Origin: Sulfuricurvum sp.
GTDB taxonomy: Bacteria > Campylobacterota > Campylobacteria > Campylobacterales > Sulfurimonadaceae
Length of the DNA: 64,000 nt
Direction: 5' to 3'
NCBI RefSeq assembly: GCF_023229695.1
Contig: NZ_JALNYS010000014.1
Location: 1 to 64,000, forward strand
In this document: positions 35,869-44,527 of the stretch, piece after piece
Layout of the letters: each line of letters opens with the position of its first letter
How positions within the stretch are numbered: the stretch's first letter is position 1
The notes under the pieces: generated by a model
The model's database searches: none
Told to the model about the DNA's origin: nothing
Seen by the model: the letters and a program-made list of their open reading frames with translations, nothing else
Position numbers and translations under genes: made by a program

Positions 35869-36019
35869 AGTTAAACCTGATATGAAGTGATATAATTGTT
35901 GAATTATATCCCAAAGGGTGAGAGATTGGGTGGTCTGGAGTTATAGAGACAGTTTTATCAGGCTTTTCCAAATGGTCACACACTGTGTGATGAGCTCGCT
36001 GATTGCTTCGTAGGGTTAT

Positions 36020-36046
36020 AATTCTCTCCACATTGTAGAGAGAATT
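36020..36046. other. hairpin with no T-run
   Basis: AATTCTCTC and GAGAGAATT pair across a nine-base loop, downstream of the small gene at 36071-36355. It could end that transcript or be a processing site, but there is no T tract. Confidence 0.35.
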
Positions 36047-36070
36047 GAATTGAAGCGGCAGAAAATTAGG

Positions 36071-36355
36071 TTAATAATTTTTCCAATTATTTTGAATCCA
36101 TTGTTTCACATTGATTTGGCTTCTCATATCAGATGGCAAATGATTTCGAATCATTTTTTCCATTTTTTCAGCAGAGGATTTTTGTTTCCAATCCCACATT
36201 TTTGCTAATTTATTGATTAAGTATAAAACTTCATAGCCTTCATGTCTATTGAATAATGTACTATCCGGCTCACCTGTCACTTTTGGGTTATCCCCAGATA
36301 CAGCAGTCCAACTGTAATCTTTATAGATTAAATCGCTTTTTGAGATTAAACTCAT
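36071..36355 (-). CDS. small protein of unknown function
   Basis: A 94-residue protein with a start at 36355 after AAGGAAG. The C-terminal half (KQKSSAEKMEKMIRNHLPSDMRSQINVKQWIQNNWKNY) is basic and helical. The N-terminus is aromatic and polar. It is not recognised. It sits at the left edge of an AT-rich block that continues into the RloA/RloB genes, so it may be accessory DNA. Confidence 0.6.
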   Translation of the reverse strand: MSLISKSDLIYKDYSWTAVSGDNPKVTGEPDSTLFNRHEGYEVLYLINKLAKMWDWKQKSSAEKMEKMIRNHLPSDMRSQINVKQWIQNNWKNY

Positions 36356-36403
36356 TTTTACTTCCTTTTTAGTTGAATAAAATGAGCAATTTAGTAACAT
36401 CAA

Positions 36404-36720
36404 TGTGACAGGTGAAAACAGGAGTCTACTGAATCATAAAAAATTTAGTGCTTATCTGCTATAGTCATTATCACATTAACTAGCGCGTTAATTGCTCAAT
36501 ACAAGAGTATCTCTATTGGCGTAGAGTTACTCAATCTCATTTACTGCAATCACAAATCATAATCGCAATAATTCCTCTGTTACTTAGTTATGCTGTAACA
36601 TTAGCATAAGTATAGCATATTTTAGCGGAATTGTAAATAATAAATCTTATTTTTGTAAAATTTATGCAAAAATGTAATTTATTATGATATTATTTCTGAC
36701 AATATACGGAGGTGGGAGAT
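36404..36720. other. AT-rich gap before the RloA-like gene
   Basis: About 320 bases without a gene. It is AT-rich with short A/T runs and no repeat or RNA I can identify. It probably carries the divergent promoters of 36355 and 36721. Confidence 0.5.
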
Positions 36721-37995
36721 ATGTTAGTAGAATTTAAAGTTAATAATTTTCGTTCTATCAAAGATACTGCAACATTTAGTATGCTTACTTCCTCGAAAGA
36801 TGAGGAAAATTATTTTCCAGTTAGAGATTATAACTTGTTAAGAAGTTCGATCGTGTACGGTGCAAATGCAAGTGGAAAGAGTAATCTACTTAGAGCAATG
36901 GCTTTTATGGGAAGATTAGTATTAAATCGCTATAAGATTATGCAATCTACCGATCTATTACCACATGATCCTTATCGATTGTCTATAGAGACAGAAAATG
37001 AGTCAAGTACATTTGAAATTGTTTTTTTTATCGATGAAATCAAATATAGATATGGATTTGAAACAGACAGTGAAGTTGTTTACAGTGAATGGCTTTTTGC
37101 TGATGAAAAAGGTAAAGAAGCAAAACTCTTTTTCAGAGACTCAGAAGAGTCAAGTTATGTCAATCCTAATAAGTTTAAAGAGGGGTATGACTTTTTCAAT
37201 AAAAAAGATGAAAAAATAAAAATTGCAAAAAATCAGCTTTTCATCTGGAAATGTGACCAATCAGATGGAGAAATTTCTAAGGCGATTCTCGGATGGTTCA
37301 ATCAATTTAATATGATTGATGGGATGGATCACAATGGATATATCAATTTTACAATGAAAAAAATGGAAGATGAAGTATTTAGAAAAAAGATAATTGATCT
37401 TGTTAAAACAGCTGACATTGGCATTGATGATATTCAAATTGATGAAGAAGAAATGTCGGTAGATGTTATTAATGGGCTTCCATTTACGGATGCGTTTAAA
37501 ACGGAACTTTTTAATAAAGGAGCTATGAAATCTATTTCACTTAATACAATCCATCAAAAATTTGATCAAGATGGTGAAGTAGTTGGCAATGTTGTTTTTG
37601 AGCTAAATGAAGATGAATCAAAAGGTACAAAAAAGTTTTTTGCAATGTCGGCACCAATTTTGGATACATTGCAGCATGGAAAAATTTTAATTATTGATGA
37701 GTTAGATGCAAGTTTGCATCCTATCTTGACTCAGCATCTTATTAAACTTTTTCATGATGAGAAGATTAATAAAGAAAAAGCGCAACTCATTTTTGCGACG
37801 CATGATACTAACCTTTTAAAGCCTGAACTTTTTAGAAGAGATCAAATTTGGCTTACAGAAAAAGATCAATATGGCGCAACAAATATCTATTCGTTGGCAC
37901 AATTTAAAAATGTGAGAAAACAAGAAGATTTTGAAAAACAGTATATTCAAGGTAAGTATGGAGCCATCCCTTATCTTGGTAAATTTGAGTTTTAG
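36721..37995 (+). CDS. RloA-like AAA ATPase
   Basis: About 424 residues. The N-terminus (MLVEFKVNNFRSIKDTATFSML) and Walker A GANASGKSN at residues 47-55 are of the RloA/AAA_15 type. A lid-like insertion is followed by GKILIIDELDASLHP (Walker B) and LIFATHDTNLL. A very strong ribosome site (GGAGGTGG) fixes the start. The DNA is AT-rich. RloA with RloB is often found next to restriction systems and defence genes, and this pair is complete. No restriction gene is near. Confidence 0.88.
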   Translation: MLVEFKVNNFRSIKDTATFSMLTSSKDEENYFPVRDYNLLRSSIVYGANASGKSNLLRAMAFMGRLVLNRYKIMQSTDLLPHDPYRLSIETENESSTFEIVFFIDEIKYRYGFETDSEVVYSEWLFADEKGKEAKLFFRDSEESSYVNPNKFKEGYDFFNKKDEKIKIAKNQLFIWKCDQSDGEISKAILGWFNQFNMIDGMDHNGYINFTMKKMEDEVFRKKIIDLVKTADIGIDDIQIDEEEMSVDVINGLPFTDAFKTELFNKGAMKSISLNTIHQKFDQDGEVVGNVVFELNEDESKGTKKFFAMSAPILDTLQHGKILIIDELDASLHPILTQHLIKLFHDEKINKEKAQLIFATHDTNLLKPELFRRDQIWLTEKDQYGATNIYSLAQFKNVRKQEDFEKQYIQGKYGAIPYLGKFEF

Positions 37996-38003
37996 GAAGC
38001 ATC

Positions 38004-38756
38004 ATGGCACGGAGAAGTGGTGGGGATAAACTTTTTCAAAAAAATAAAGAAAAAGCCAAAGTAGACTTCAAAAGAGCTACTAATGATAGACACACAGTTA
38101 ATGATGTAATTATTGCGTGTGAAGATAGTGTCTCTTCTCCTGCTTACTTTATGATGATAATAGAAGAACTTATTAAAGCGAAAAAAATCACACAAGACTC
38201 TATCGTTATCGTGCCGCACGATGGTGCAACACATCCAACAGGAGTTTTGGAAAATCTCAAAAGTTACAAAAATCAATATGGGAAAACTTACAAAGAATTT
38301 GATCATAAATGGATAGTGATTGATAGGGATGTTGAAAAAGTTAATGCTGGAGGACATACAGCACAAGATTTCAATAATGCTATTGAAAATGCAAAAAATA
38401 GAAGAAAAGATTTAAATGTTGATGTGGCTTATGCCAATGATGCCTTTGAACTTTGGTATCTTTTGCATTTTGAATATAGAACGACAGCTATAATTAGAGA
38501 TAAAATAGTGCAGCAAGTTGTAAAAAAACTCAAAGAGGTTGAGCCCCATAAATTTTCTAATTTAAATAAAGATAATATTAAGCAAGCAAATTATGCAAAA
38601 TTGATATTTGAAACTCTTCAGAATAGCCAATTTACAGCAATAAATAACGCTAATAGATTACTAAATAGTTATGGTGAAAATCATAATCCAGAAAATGACA
38701 ATCCCTCTACAACGATACATCGATTAGTTATACTACTGAAGGAAATAGCTAATTAA
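38004..38756 (+). CDS. RloB-like protein (TOPRIM-like)
   Basis: A 250-residue protein. The RloB signature is visible in VNDVIIACEDSVSSPAYF, HKWIVIDRDVEK (acidic residues like a TOPRIM DxD) and AYANDAFELWYLLHFEYR. A basic N-terminus is usual. It lies nine bases after the RloA-like gene with which it would act. RloB is thought to be a nuclease-like effector but its activity is not defined. AT-rich as its partner. Confidence 0.85.
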   Translation: MARRSGGDKLFQKNKEKAKVDFKRATNDRHTVNDVIIACEDSVSSPAYFMMIIEELIKAKKITQDSIVIVPHDGATHPTGVLENLKSYKNQYGKTYKEFDHKWIVIDRDVEKVNAGGHTAQDFNNAIENAKNRRKDLNVDVAYANDAFELWYLLHFEYRTTAIIRDKIVQQVVKKLKEVEPHKFSNLNKDNIKQANYAKLIFETLQNSQFTAINNANRLLNSYGENHNPENDNPSTTIHRLVILLKEIAN

Positions 38757-38786
38757 AAAACCCGTAAAATTTAGGCAAAGATATTT

Positions 38787-39074
38787 ATGAATAAAAGTTT
38801 GATACTCAATTTTTTGAAACAAAATAAAGAGATGATAGAAACCAAATATCAGGTCAAGCAAATCGGGCTTTTTGGCAGTTATGTCAAAGGGTTGGAAACC
38901 GATGAGAGCGATATTGATATTTTGGTCGATATGCCCTCAAGTTTTGATAACTATTATGATCTCAAAGAGTTTTTAGAGGCAAATTTACAAAAAAAAGTAG
39001 ATTTAGGATTGATCGGGACGGTACGAGAACATTTGAAAGAGAAGATTTTTAGTGAGGTGGAATATGTCCGATAG
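38787..39074 (+). CDS. MntA-type nucleotidyltransferase antitoxin
   Basis: A 95-residue minimal nucleotidyltransferase (MNT) domain. The GSY-x(10)-SDIDILVDM motif (GLFGSYVKGLETDESDIDILVDM) gives the glycine-serine pair and the two aspartates. MntA adenylylates HepT at a tyrosine and so neutralises it. It overlaps hepT by 11 bases. Together they make a type VII toxin-antitoxin pair. It begins 31 bases after RloB, in DNA closer to the host composition. Confidence 0.9.
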   Translation: MNKSLILNFLKQNKEMIETKYQVKQIGLFGSYVKGLETDESDIDILVDMPSSFDNYYDLKEFLEANLQKKVDLGLIGTVREHLKEKIFSEVEYVR

Positions 39075-39498
39075 AGATCATTCGTTCTATGTTGTCGATA
39101 TTTTTATCGCTATGAATAAAATAGAGAGATATACCCATAAGTTTGAAAATGCGCAAGATTTTCTCGATAGCGAATTGGAATGGGACGGTGCTATCCGAGA
39201 GTTGGAGATAATCGGTGAAGCGACAAATTATCTCCTAAAAGCCAATCTGATTGATCCGACCTACAGACGAATCGTCGATTTTAGAAATCAAATTATCCAT
39301 GGGTATTTCGGTATAGATGAAAATATCGTTTTCGATGTAATAAAAAATAAACTACCCCTCTATTATGACGATCTTTTAGAACTCTCCAAACTGCAAAATA
39401 TAGATATTTTAGAAGCAATTAATGCATCAAGAAAAGAAAATTTCGGCAATAAAAATGTACTCAATTTTTTAAATCAGTTAGTTTTGGAAATAGAATGA
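39064..39498 (+). CDS. HepT-type toxin (RX4HXY RNase)
   Basis: About 144 residues. The catalytic RX4HXY motif reads RNQIIHGYF, a HEPN RNase site, and the tyrosine after the histidine is the MntA modification target. AIRELEIIGEATNYLLK is the typical helix. The start is taken at 39064, following a short overlap with MntA. The stop TGA is shared with the start of the following short fic-like reading frame (ATGA). Confidence 0.9.
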   Translation: MSDRDHSFYVVDIFIAMNKIERYTHKFENAQDFLDSELEWDGAIRELEIIGEATNYLLKANLIDPTYRRIVDFRNQIIHGYFGIDENIVFDVIKNKLPLYYDDLLELSKLQNIDILEAINASRKENFGNKNVLNFLNQLVLEIE

Positions 39499-39608
39499 CC
39501 TCAAGTGCTCTCAAAACTCTACCCCCCCCAAAAGAGATAGAAACCACTAAAATCCTCAAAAAATCGATAAGTGCGATTCTCATCAACTTTGATAGGAAAT
39601 ATATTTAA
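39495..39608 (+). pseudogene. Fic-protein 5' remnant, copy 1
   Basis: This reads MTSSALKTLPPPKEIETTKILKKSISA, which looks like the N-terminus of Fic-family proteins (LPLPxExET-x-x-x-LKKL-x-A). It then runs into unrelated codons and a stop after 37 residues. It begins by ATGA overlap with hepT and ends by TAATG overlap with the nuclease gene, so it may still serve as a translated linker. A very similar stretch lies at 40656-40760. Confidence 0.6.
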
Positions 39609-40639
39609 TGAAACCAATGATCAATGAAACACAATTGTTAGATGATTTAAAAACGATTATTTTAGAATCGAAGAATCGAGTTATACAAAGCGCAAATAGT
39701 ATTTTAACGACGATGTATTGGGAAATCGGTCATAAAATCAATCAAGAAACTTTAAAAAACAGTCGTGCTGAATATGGAAAGTCAATTGTCGTAACACTGT
39801 CACGACAATTAAAACAAGAGTTTGGTAATGGATTTGAAGAGAAAAATTTGAGAAGAATGATGCAATTCGCGACATTTTTTGAAAAAGAGAAAGTCGTATC
39901 GCTGATGCGAGAATTATCTTGGAGTCATTTTTTAGTTGTTCTGCCTATCAAAGATGAAACTCAAAGAGATTTTTATCTTCAAATATGTAAAAATGAAAAA
40001 TGGAGCGTAAGAACGTTTCGAGATAGAGTGAATTCGATGCTTTATGAGCGAACGGCCCTATCAAAAAAACCGGATGAGTTGATCAAATACGAATTAGAAG
40101 AGCTGCAAAAAGGGACAATAAAAGATAGTTTAGTTCTTAAAGATCCTTATTTGCTCGATTTTTTAGATTTGAAAGATAGATTTTTAGAAAAAGATCTCGA
40201 AGATGCTATTTTACGACAACTGGAAGAATTTTTACTAGAACTTGGAAATGGATTTTCGTTTATAGCACGACAAAAAAGAATCCAGTTGGATGGAGATGAT
40301 TATTATATTGATCTCCTTTTTTACAATAGAAAACTCAAAAAACTCATAGCAATAGATTTGAAAATCGGGGAATTTAAACCCGAGTATAAAGGACAAATGG
40401 AACTTTATCTAAGATGGCTTGATAAATATGAAAAGCAAGACGATGAACAAAGCCCGATAGGGATTATCCTCTGTACGGGTAAAAAAGATGAACAGATAGA
40501 ACTTCTGGAAGTGGAAAAAAGCGGTATTCATGTAGCTGAATATTTGACGGTTTTGCCACCAAAAGAGGTACTTCAAAATAAATTGCATCAAGCCATAGAA
40601 TATGCGAAATTAAAGCATTTGGAAGATAGTAATGGATAA
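39608..40639 (+). CDS. YhcG/DUF1016 family PD-(D/E)XK nuclease
   Basis: A 343-residue protein. The N-terminal DUF1016 domain covers about 10-160 (YWEIGHKINQETLKNSRAEYGKSIVVTLSRQLKQEFGNGFEEKNLRRMMQFATFF, LSWSHFLVVL). The C-terminal PD-(D/E)XK domain has the motif YYIDLLFYNRKLKKLIAIDLKIGEF. These proteins are associated with defence and mobile DNA and are probably nucleases. The start is set by a TAATG overlap with the upstream remnant. It is flanked on both sides by copies of the fic-like remnant. Confidence 0.9.
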   Translation: MKPMINETQLLDDLKTIILESKNRVIQSANSILTTMYWEIGHKINQETLKNSRAEYGKSIVVTLSRQLKQEFGNGFEEKNLRRMMQFATFFEKEKVVSLMRELSWSHFLVVLPIKDETQRDFYLQICKNEKWSVRTFRDRVNSMLYERTALSKKPDELIKYELEELQKGTIKDSLVLKDPYLLDFLDLKDRFLEKDLEDAILRQLEEFLLELGNGFSFIARQKRIQLDGDDYYIDLLFYNRKLKKLIAIDLKIGEFKPEYKGQMELYLRWLDKYEKQDDEQSPIGIILCTGKKDEQIELLEVEKSGIHVAEYLTVLPPKEVLQNKLHQAIEYAKLKHLEDSNG

Positions 40640-40760
40640 GTTAGTGGAAAATAAAATGACCCCATTCACACTTAAAACTCTACCCGTTCAAAAAGAGATA
40701 GAAACCACCAGGATCCTCAAGAACTCGATCAGTGCGAACCCTTCGACAGGCTCAGGGTGA
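40632..40760 (+). pseudogene. Fic-protein 5' remnant, copy 2, ended by a family C repeat
   Basis: This reads MDKLVENKMTPFTLKTLPVQKEIETTRILKNSISAN, paralogous to the frame at 39495-39608 over about 27 residues, with strong DNA similarity. It begins by overlap with the nuclease stop. The family C repeat at 40739-40765 breaks it, giving the residues PSTGSG before the stop. Confidence 0.6.
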
Positions 40761-40765
40761 ACGGG
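40739..40765 (+). repeat. Family C 27-bp repeat, copy 2
   Basis: The unit reads CCCTTCGACAGG, C, TCAGGGTGAACGGG, differing from the inverted copy at 18899-18925 at two positions. It truncates the fic remnant and causes a false upstream extension of trmN6. Confidence 0.75.
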
Positions 40766-40860
40766 AAAAATATACCGATAAAAGTGAAAAATTTCGGTAT
40801 ATCTTCAAAATATGTCGAAAAACAGCAAAATTTACACATTACACAAAAAGGTATCTAAAT

Positions 40861-41559
40861 ATGCTCCTTTATCAGCCCGATGGCGGCTATTGTTACAACA
40901 GTGATTCGATATTGCTGTACGGATTCATTTCCCGTTTTGCCCCGCGTGGGAAGGTACTCGATGTCGGTGCGGGGAGTGGAATCGTGGGATTGCTGGTAGG
41001 GCGGGATTTTCCGGAGATCACCTTGGAGTCCGTTGAAAAACAGCCTTTGTATATGGAGTTTGCCCGTCGAAATGCGGCGATCAACCGTATCGGCTATACG
41101 CTCCATGAGGGGGATTTTTTGGAACTCGGAAATCATGGGAGTTATGACTGGATCGTATCGAATCCTCCGTTTTACCATGAAAATGTGTCGCGCTCTCTTA
41201 ATCCTATCCTCCATCAGGCACGCTACAACGTCCATTTGCCGATTGAGCCGTTTATCACTAAAATCTCCAAACTTCTCAAATCCAACGGCGAAGCGGCGAT
41301 CTGTTACGATGCGCGTCAATTTGTACTGTTGTGCGGTGCGTGTGAACGTACAGGATTAAGAGTCGTTGATGTACAATTCGTCCATTCGAAAGAGGATCGT
41401 CCCAGCACATTGGTGATGCTCCATCTGAAAAAAAACAGCAAAGCAATGCTGAATGTTCTCCCTCCGTTGATCACATTTTCGGAGGAGAGTTATACCCCTG
41501 CGGTGCAGGCGATTTACGATAAAGCAAAGGTACACAGTATCAAATGTCCGAGTATATGA
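40861..41559 (+). CDS. trmN6: tRNA1(Val) adenine-37 N6-methyltransferase
   Basis: About 232 residues of the TrmN6/YfiC group. Motif I is VLDVGAGSGIVGLL, and the N6-adenine catalytic motif IV is NPPFYH. It opens with YQPDGGYCYNSDSILLYGFI, the usual N-terminus. The start at 40861 follows AAAGG and gives the family length. An upstream frame carrying MRTLRQAQGERE is just the translated family C repeat. First gene of a six-gene operon with overlapping ends. Confidence 0.9.
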   Translation: MLLYQPDGGYCYNSDSILLYGFISRFAPRGKVLDVGAGSGIVGLLVGRDFPEITLESVEKQPLYMEFARRNAAINRIGYTLHEGDFLELGNHGSYDWIVSNPPFYHENVSRSLNPILHQARYNVHLPIEPFITKISKLLKSNGEAAICYDARQFVLLCGACERTGLRVVDVQFVHSKEDRPSTLVMLHLKKNSKAMLNVLPPLITFSEESYTPAVQAIYDKAKVHSIKCPSI

Positions 41560-41924
41560 CACGAGAAGGATTCAGCTACGCATTTGACCCCTCCGCCTGC
41601 GCCAAATGCGGGGGGAATTGCTGTACGGGGGAGAGCGGCAATATTTTTGTCTCTGTGACCGAAATCGAGACTATCGCAAAGCTGCTGGAGATGGAGGAGG
41701 GGGAGTTTCGCCGTACCTATCTTCGCAAAGAGGGTTACCGTTTTTCGATTAAAGAACGCCAGGTAAACGGGTCGTATGATTGTATATTTTTTAATCGTTC
41801 ACTAAATGGGTGTAGTATTTACGAAGCAAGACCGTTGCAGTGCCGGACGTTCCCTTTTTGGGACTATTTTCGCCACCGCATCGATGAGCTCAAAGCTGAG
41901 TGTCCGGGGATAATTCATGAATAA
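41544..41924 (+). CDS. YkgJ family cysteine-cluster protein
   Basis: A 126-residue protein with the conserved CxxCGGNCC cluster (CAKCGGNCCTG), YDCIFF, and GCSIYEARPLQCRTFPFW, in all eight cysteines. The family binds zinc or iron and its role is not settled. The start overlaps the trmN6 stop by 16 bases and the stop overlaps the TPR gene by eight, so translation is coupled along the operon. Confidence 0.9.
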   Translation: MSEYMTREGFSYAFDPSACAKCGGNCCTGESGNIFVSVTEIETIAKLLEMEEGEFRRTYLRKEGYRFSIKERQVNGSYDCIFFNRSLNGCSIYEARPLQCRTFPFWDYFRHRIDELKAECPGIIHE

Positions 41925-43167
41925 AATACTTTTGGCGGCACTGGTCCTCGTAAGTGGACTGCATGCAACCCCAATGTTAAGCAAGAGGGTATTTGAAGAT
42001 ACGTTTATCCTCTATGCTTTCGATGCGCAAATGCGTCATAAGCCTCATGATGCATCGGAATATTTTTCCGAGCTCTACAAGCGAACGTCCAAAAAAGAGT
42101 ATCTGTACCAATCCCTGCGGATGCTGGAAGAGGCGAATGAGCTCCCGTTACTCTCCCAGAGGGTGAAGGAGTCTTTAAAAGAGCTTCCCGAAGATGAGAT
42201 GCTTCAGCGTTTCGGGATAATTGTATTGCTGCAAGAGGGGAGTTTTGCGGAAGCTTCCCAAAAAGGGCTGGAATTAAGCAATAAAACGAAAAAAGCACCG
42301 GATTATCTTCTGTATGCCGAAGCACGTCTTAAAATCAGCGATTTCGAGGGGACCCTTTCGGCGCTTAAAAAGGCGTATGATTTGACGTATGACGAACGGA
42401 CGGCAGAGCGGATAGCTCTGGTGTATTATGCCCACATGAATCAGAAAAAAGAGGGGATCCAATTTTTAAAAGAGCACATCAGCGCACACGGGAACAGTGG
42501 ATTGATCGGGAAACGGCTGGGGAGTCTGTATGCCGACAGCGGCGCGCTAGACGATGCGGCCGAGATTTATGCCCAAACGTATGAGCTGACCAAGGAGGCG
42601 GAGATTGCGGATGAAGCGGTCAGAGTGTACCTTCACACCCAAAAGTACACCAAGGTTGTAGCGATTCTGGAAAAATCGGGGGTGAACGATCCGATGCTAT
42701 TGGAATTTTATGTGAAAGAAAAAGAGTTTAACAAAGCTTCGGCCCTTGCTCAAAAACTCTATCTTCATCAGAACAATCCCCTCTACCTTGCCCAAAGCGC
42801 CGTATTTATGTACGAAGGGGCAAAAGACAAGCACGATGCCGCAGTCATAGCCAAGGTCGTAGAGAGTCTCAAAAAAGCGACCTCTATGGTCGAAGATCCC
42901 CTCTACCTCAATTATCTGGGGTATTTGATGATCGATCATGATCTCAATGTCACCGAAGGGATGGGGTACGTCCGCCGTGCCCTCAACAAACAGCCCGATT
43001 CCCCGTTTTACATCGATTCGCTGGCATGGGGGAATTACAAACAAGGCGAGTGTGCCGAAGCGCTGCGCCTGATGAAACAGGTCGAATCGATGATAGGCAG
43101 CAATGAGCAAGATGTTAAAGAACATCTTAAAGCGATTGAAGCGTGTAAAACCAAGGAGAAGAAATGA
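41917..43167 (+). CDS. secreted TPR-repeat protein
   Basis: A 416-residue protein with a signal peptide (KILLAALVLVSGLHA). TPR-like helical pairs run through to the end, for example YLYQSLRMLEEANELP, FEGTLSALKKAYDLTYDERTAERIALVYYAH and YLNYLGYLMIDHDLN. It is periplasmic or outer-membrane associated and would act as a scaffold in an envelope complex. Both ends overlap neighbouring genes (the stop overlaps trpC by ATGA). Confidence 0.85.
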   Translation: MNKILLAALVLVSGLHATPMLSKRVFEDTFILYAFDAQMRHKPHDASEYFSELYKRTSKKEYLYQSLRMLEEANELPLLSQRVKESLKELPEDEMLQRFGIIVLLQEGSFAEASQKGLELSNKTKKAPDYLLYAEARLKISDFEGTLSALKKAYDLTYDERTAERIALVYYAHMNQKKEGIQFLKEHISAHGNSGLIGKRLGSLYADSGALDDAAEIYAQTYELTKEAEIADEAVRVYLHTQKYTKVVAILEKSGVNDPMLLEFYVKEKEFNKASALAQKLYLHQNNPLYLAQSAVFMYEGAKDKHDAAVIAKVVESLKKATSMVEDPLYLNYLGYLMIDHDLNVTEGMGYVRRALNKQPDSPFYIDSLAWGNYKQGECAEALRLMKQVESMIGSNEQDVKEHLKAIEACKTKEKK

Positions 43168-43949
43168 TCTTAGACGATATTATCAAAAAAACCAAAGAAG
43201 ATTTAATCGAGAGGGAAGCTAGATTCAGTATGGACTGGCTGGGAAAATCGTTAGCGTTTAATGCCCGGGCTCCCCGTGATGTGCGCCCTTTTTTAACCTC
43301 AACTCCCGATGAGCCCTACCGCATTATCTCCGAGGTGAAAAAAGCGAGCCCGTCGAAAGGGGTGATCCGTGAGGATTTTGACCCTTTGGCGATTGCTCAA
43401 GCCTATGAGCGCGGCGGGGCGAATGCGATTTCGATTCTGACCGAACCCCATTTTTTTCAGGGGAATCTCGATTATCTGGCGGAGATACGTCGCTATGTGA
43501 GTATCCCGCTGTTGCGCAAGGATTTTATCGTCTCCAAATACCAGCTCCTCGAAGCACTCGTGTACGGAGCCGATTTCGTCCTTCTTATCGCGGCGGCATT
43601 GTCCAAAAATGAGCTCAAAGAGCTTCTCGACTATACCCGTCATCTGGGGATGGAAGCGCTGGTCGAGATCCACGATAAAGTAGAACTGACCAAAGCTATT
43701 TATGCCGGAGCCGATATCATCGGGATTAACCACCGCAATCTGCAAACGTTTGAGATGAATATGAATCTCAGCTATGAATTGATCCCGTTGATCCCTAACG
43801 GTAAGATTATCGTTGCCGAAAGCGGTATCTACGAACACGGACAACTGGAAGATCTGAACAAAGCAGGCGTGGACGCGTTTCTCGTCGGTGAGTCGCTGAT
43901 GCGCCAGGATGATGTCGAAACGGCACTCCGCACCCTTAAAAACGGTTAA
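43164..43949 (+). CDS. trpC: indole-3-glycerol phosphate synthase
   Basis: A 261-residue single-domain TrpC that closes the indole ring in tryptophan synthesis. ISEVKKASPSKGVIREDFDP, LTEPHFFQGNLDYL, LLRKDFIVSKYQLLEA and IIGINHRNLQTFE are all intact, including the catalytic lysines and glutamates. It is not fused to TrpF and not in a trp operon. Its ATGA overlap with the TPR gene places it in the trmN6 operon. Confidence 0.97.
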   Translation: MILDDIIKKTKEDLIEREARFSMDWLGKSLAFNARAPRDVRPFLTSTPDEPYRIISEVKKASPSKGVIREDFDPLAIAQAYERGGANAISILTEPHFFQGNLDYLAEIRRYVSIPLLRKDFIVSKYQLLEALVYGADFVLLIAAALSKNELKELLDYTRHLGMEALVEIHDKVELTKAIYAGADIIGINHRNLQTFEMNMNLSYELIPLIPNGKIIVAESGIYEHGQLEDLNKAGVDAFLVGESLMRQDDVETALRTLKNG

Positions 43950-43960
43950 TTCCACTTTTA

Positions 43961-44527
43961 ATGAAGAAAACGATTAAAACCCTTTCCGGTGTTGTTTTGA
44001 TCGTTATGGGATTCGGGCTGATCGTTGCGCTGGCCTTTCCGTCGCTGAGCGATTCGGCCCATGCCGGACGGAGCGAAAAAAAAATCCCCCTTGAATTTTC
44101 ATTTTTGAAAGAGGAACACGCCCCGCTGGTATTGATCTATTTCGGATACGTCGGTTGTACCCGGGTCTGTACCCCGGCACTGAGCGATCTGGCCCAAATT
44201 TACCGTCTCCGAAAAATCGCCTCCGCAGATCATCTGCCCGCACTCTGGTTTGTCAATATGACCCCCCGGATGGATTCTGCCTCAGTGCAGAGCTGGGCGG
44301 AACATTTTGATTCTGATTTTAAATCCTATGCCCCGAGCGAGAGCGAGCTGCAAACGATTTCCCAAACTCTGAACCTCGTTTATACCAATCTCGGCGTCAA
44401 AGCGGAACACATGCCTTATGCGTATTTGGCTAAAAAAACCGATATCGGCTATGAACTGGTTTACATTTATACATCTTCACCGTATAATCGCACAGTAATG
44501 TTACAAGATATGGAGGCACTGCAATGA
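43961..44527 (+). CDS. SCO1/SenC-like thioredoxin-fold protein
   Basis: A 188-residue protein with an N-terminal membrane anchor (residues 7-27) and a thioredoxin fold. The CxxxC of SCO proteins is seen in YFGYVGCTRVCTPALSDLAQIY, and the later histidine lies in AEHMPYAYLA. SCO proteins deliver copper to cytochrome oxidase CuA or act as thiol reductases. No oxidase gene is in the window. It is 12 bases after trpC and overlaps the chemoreceptor gene by ATGA. Confidence 0.8.
   Translation: MKKTIKTLSGVVLIVMGFGLIVALAFPSLSDSAHAGRSEKKIPLEFSFLKEEHAPLVLIYFGYVGCTRVCTPALSDLAQIYRLRKIASADHLPALWFVNMTPRMDSASVQSWAEHFDSDFKSYAPSESELQTISQTLNLVYTNLGVKAEHMPYAYLAKKTDIGYELVYIYTSSPYNRTVMLQDMEALQ

Noticed and set aside
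40732..40860. 43-residue N-terminal extension of trmN6
   Set aside because: The first residues (RTLRQAQGERE) are the translated family C repeat, and a ribosome site and family start lie at 40861.
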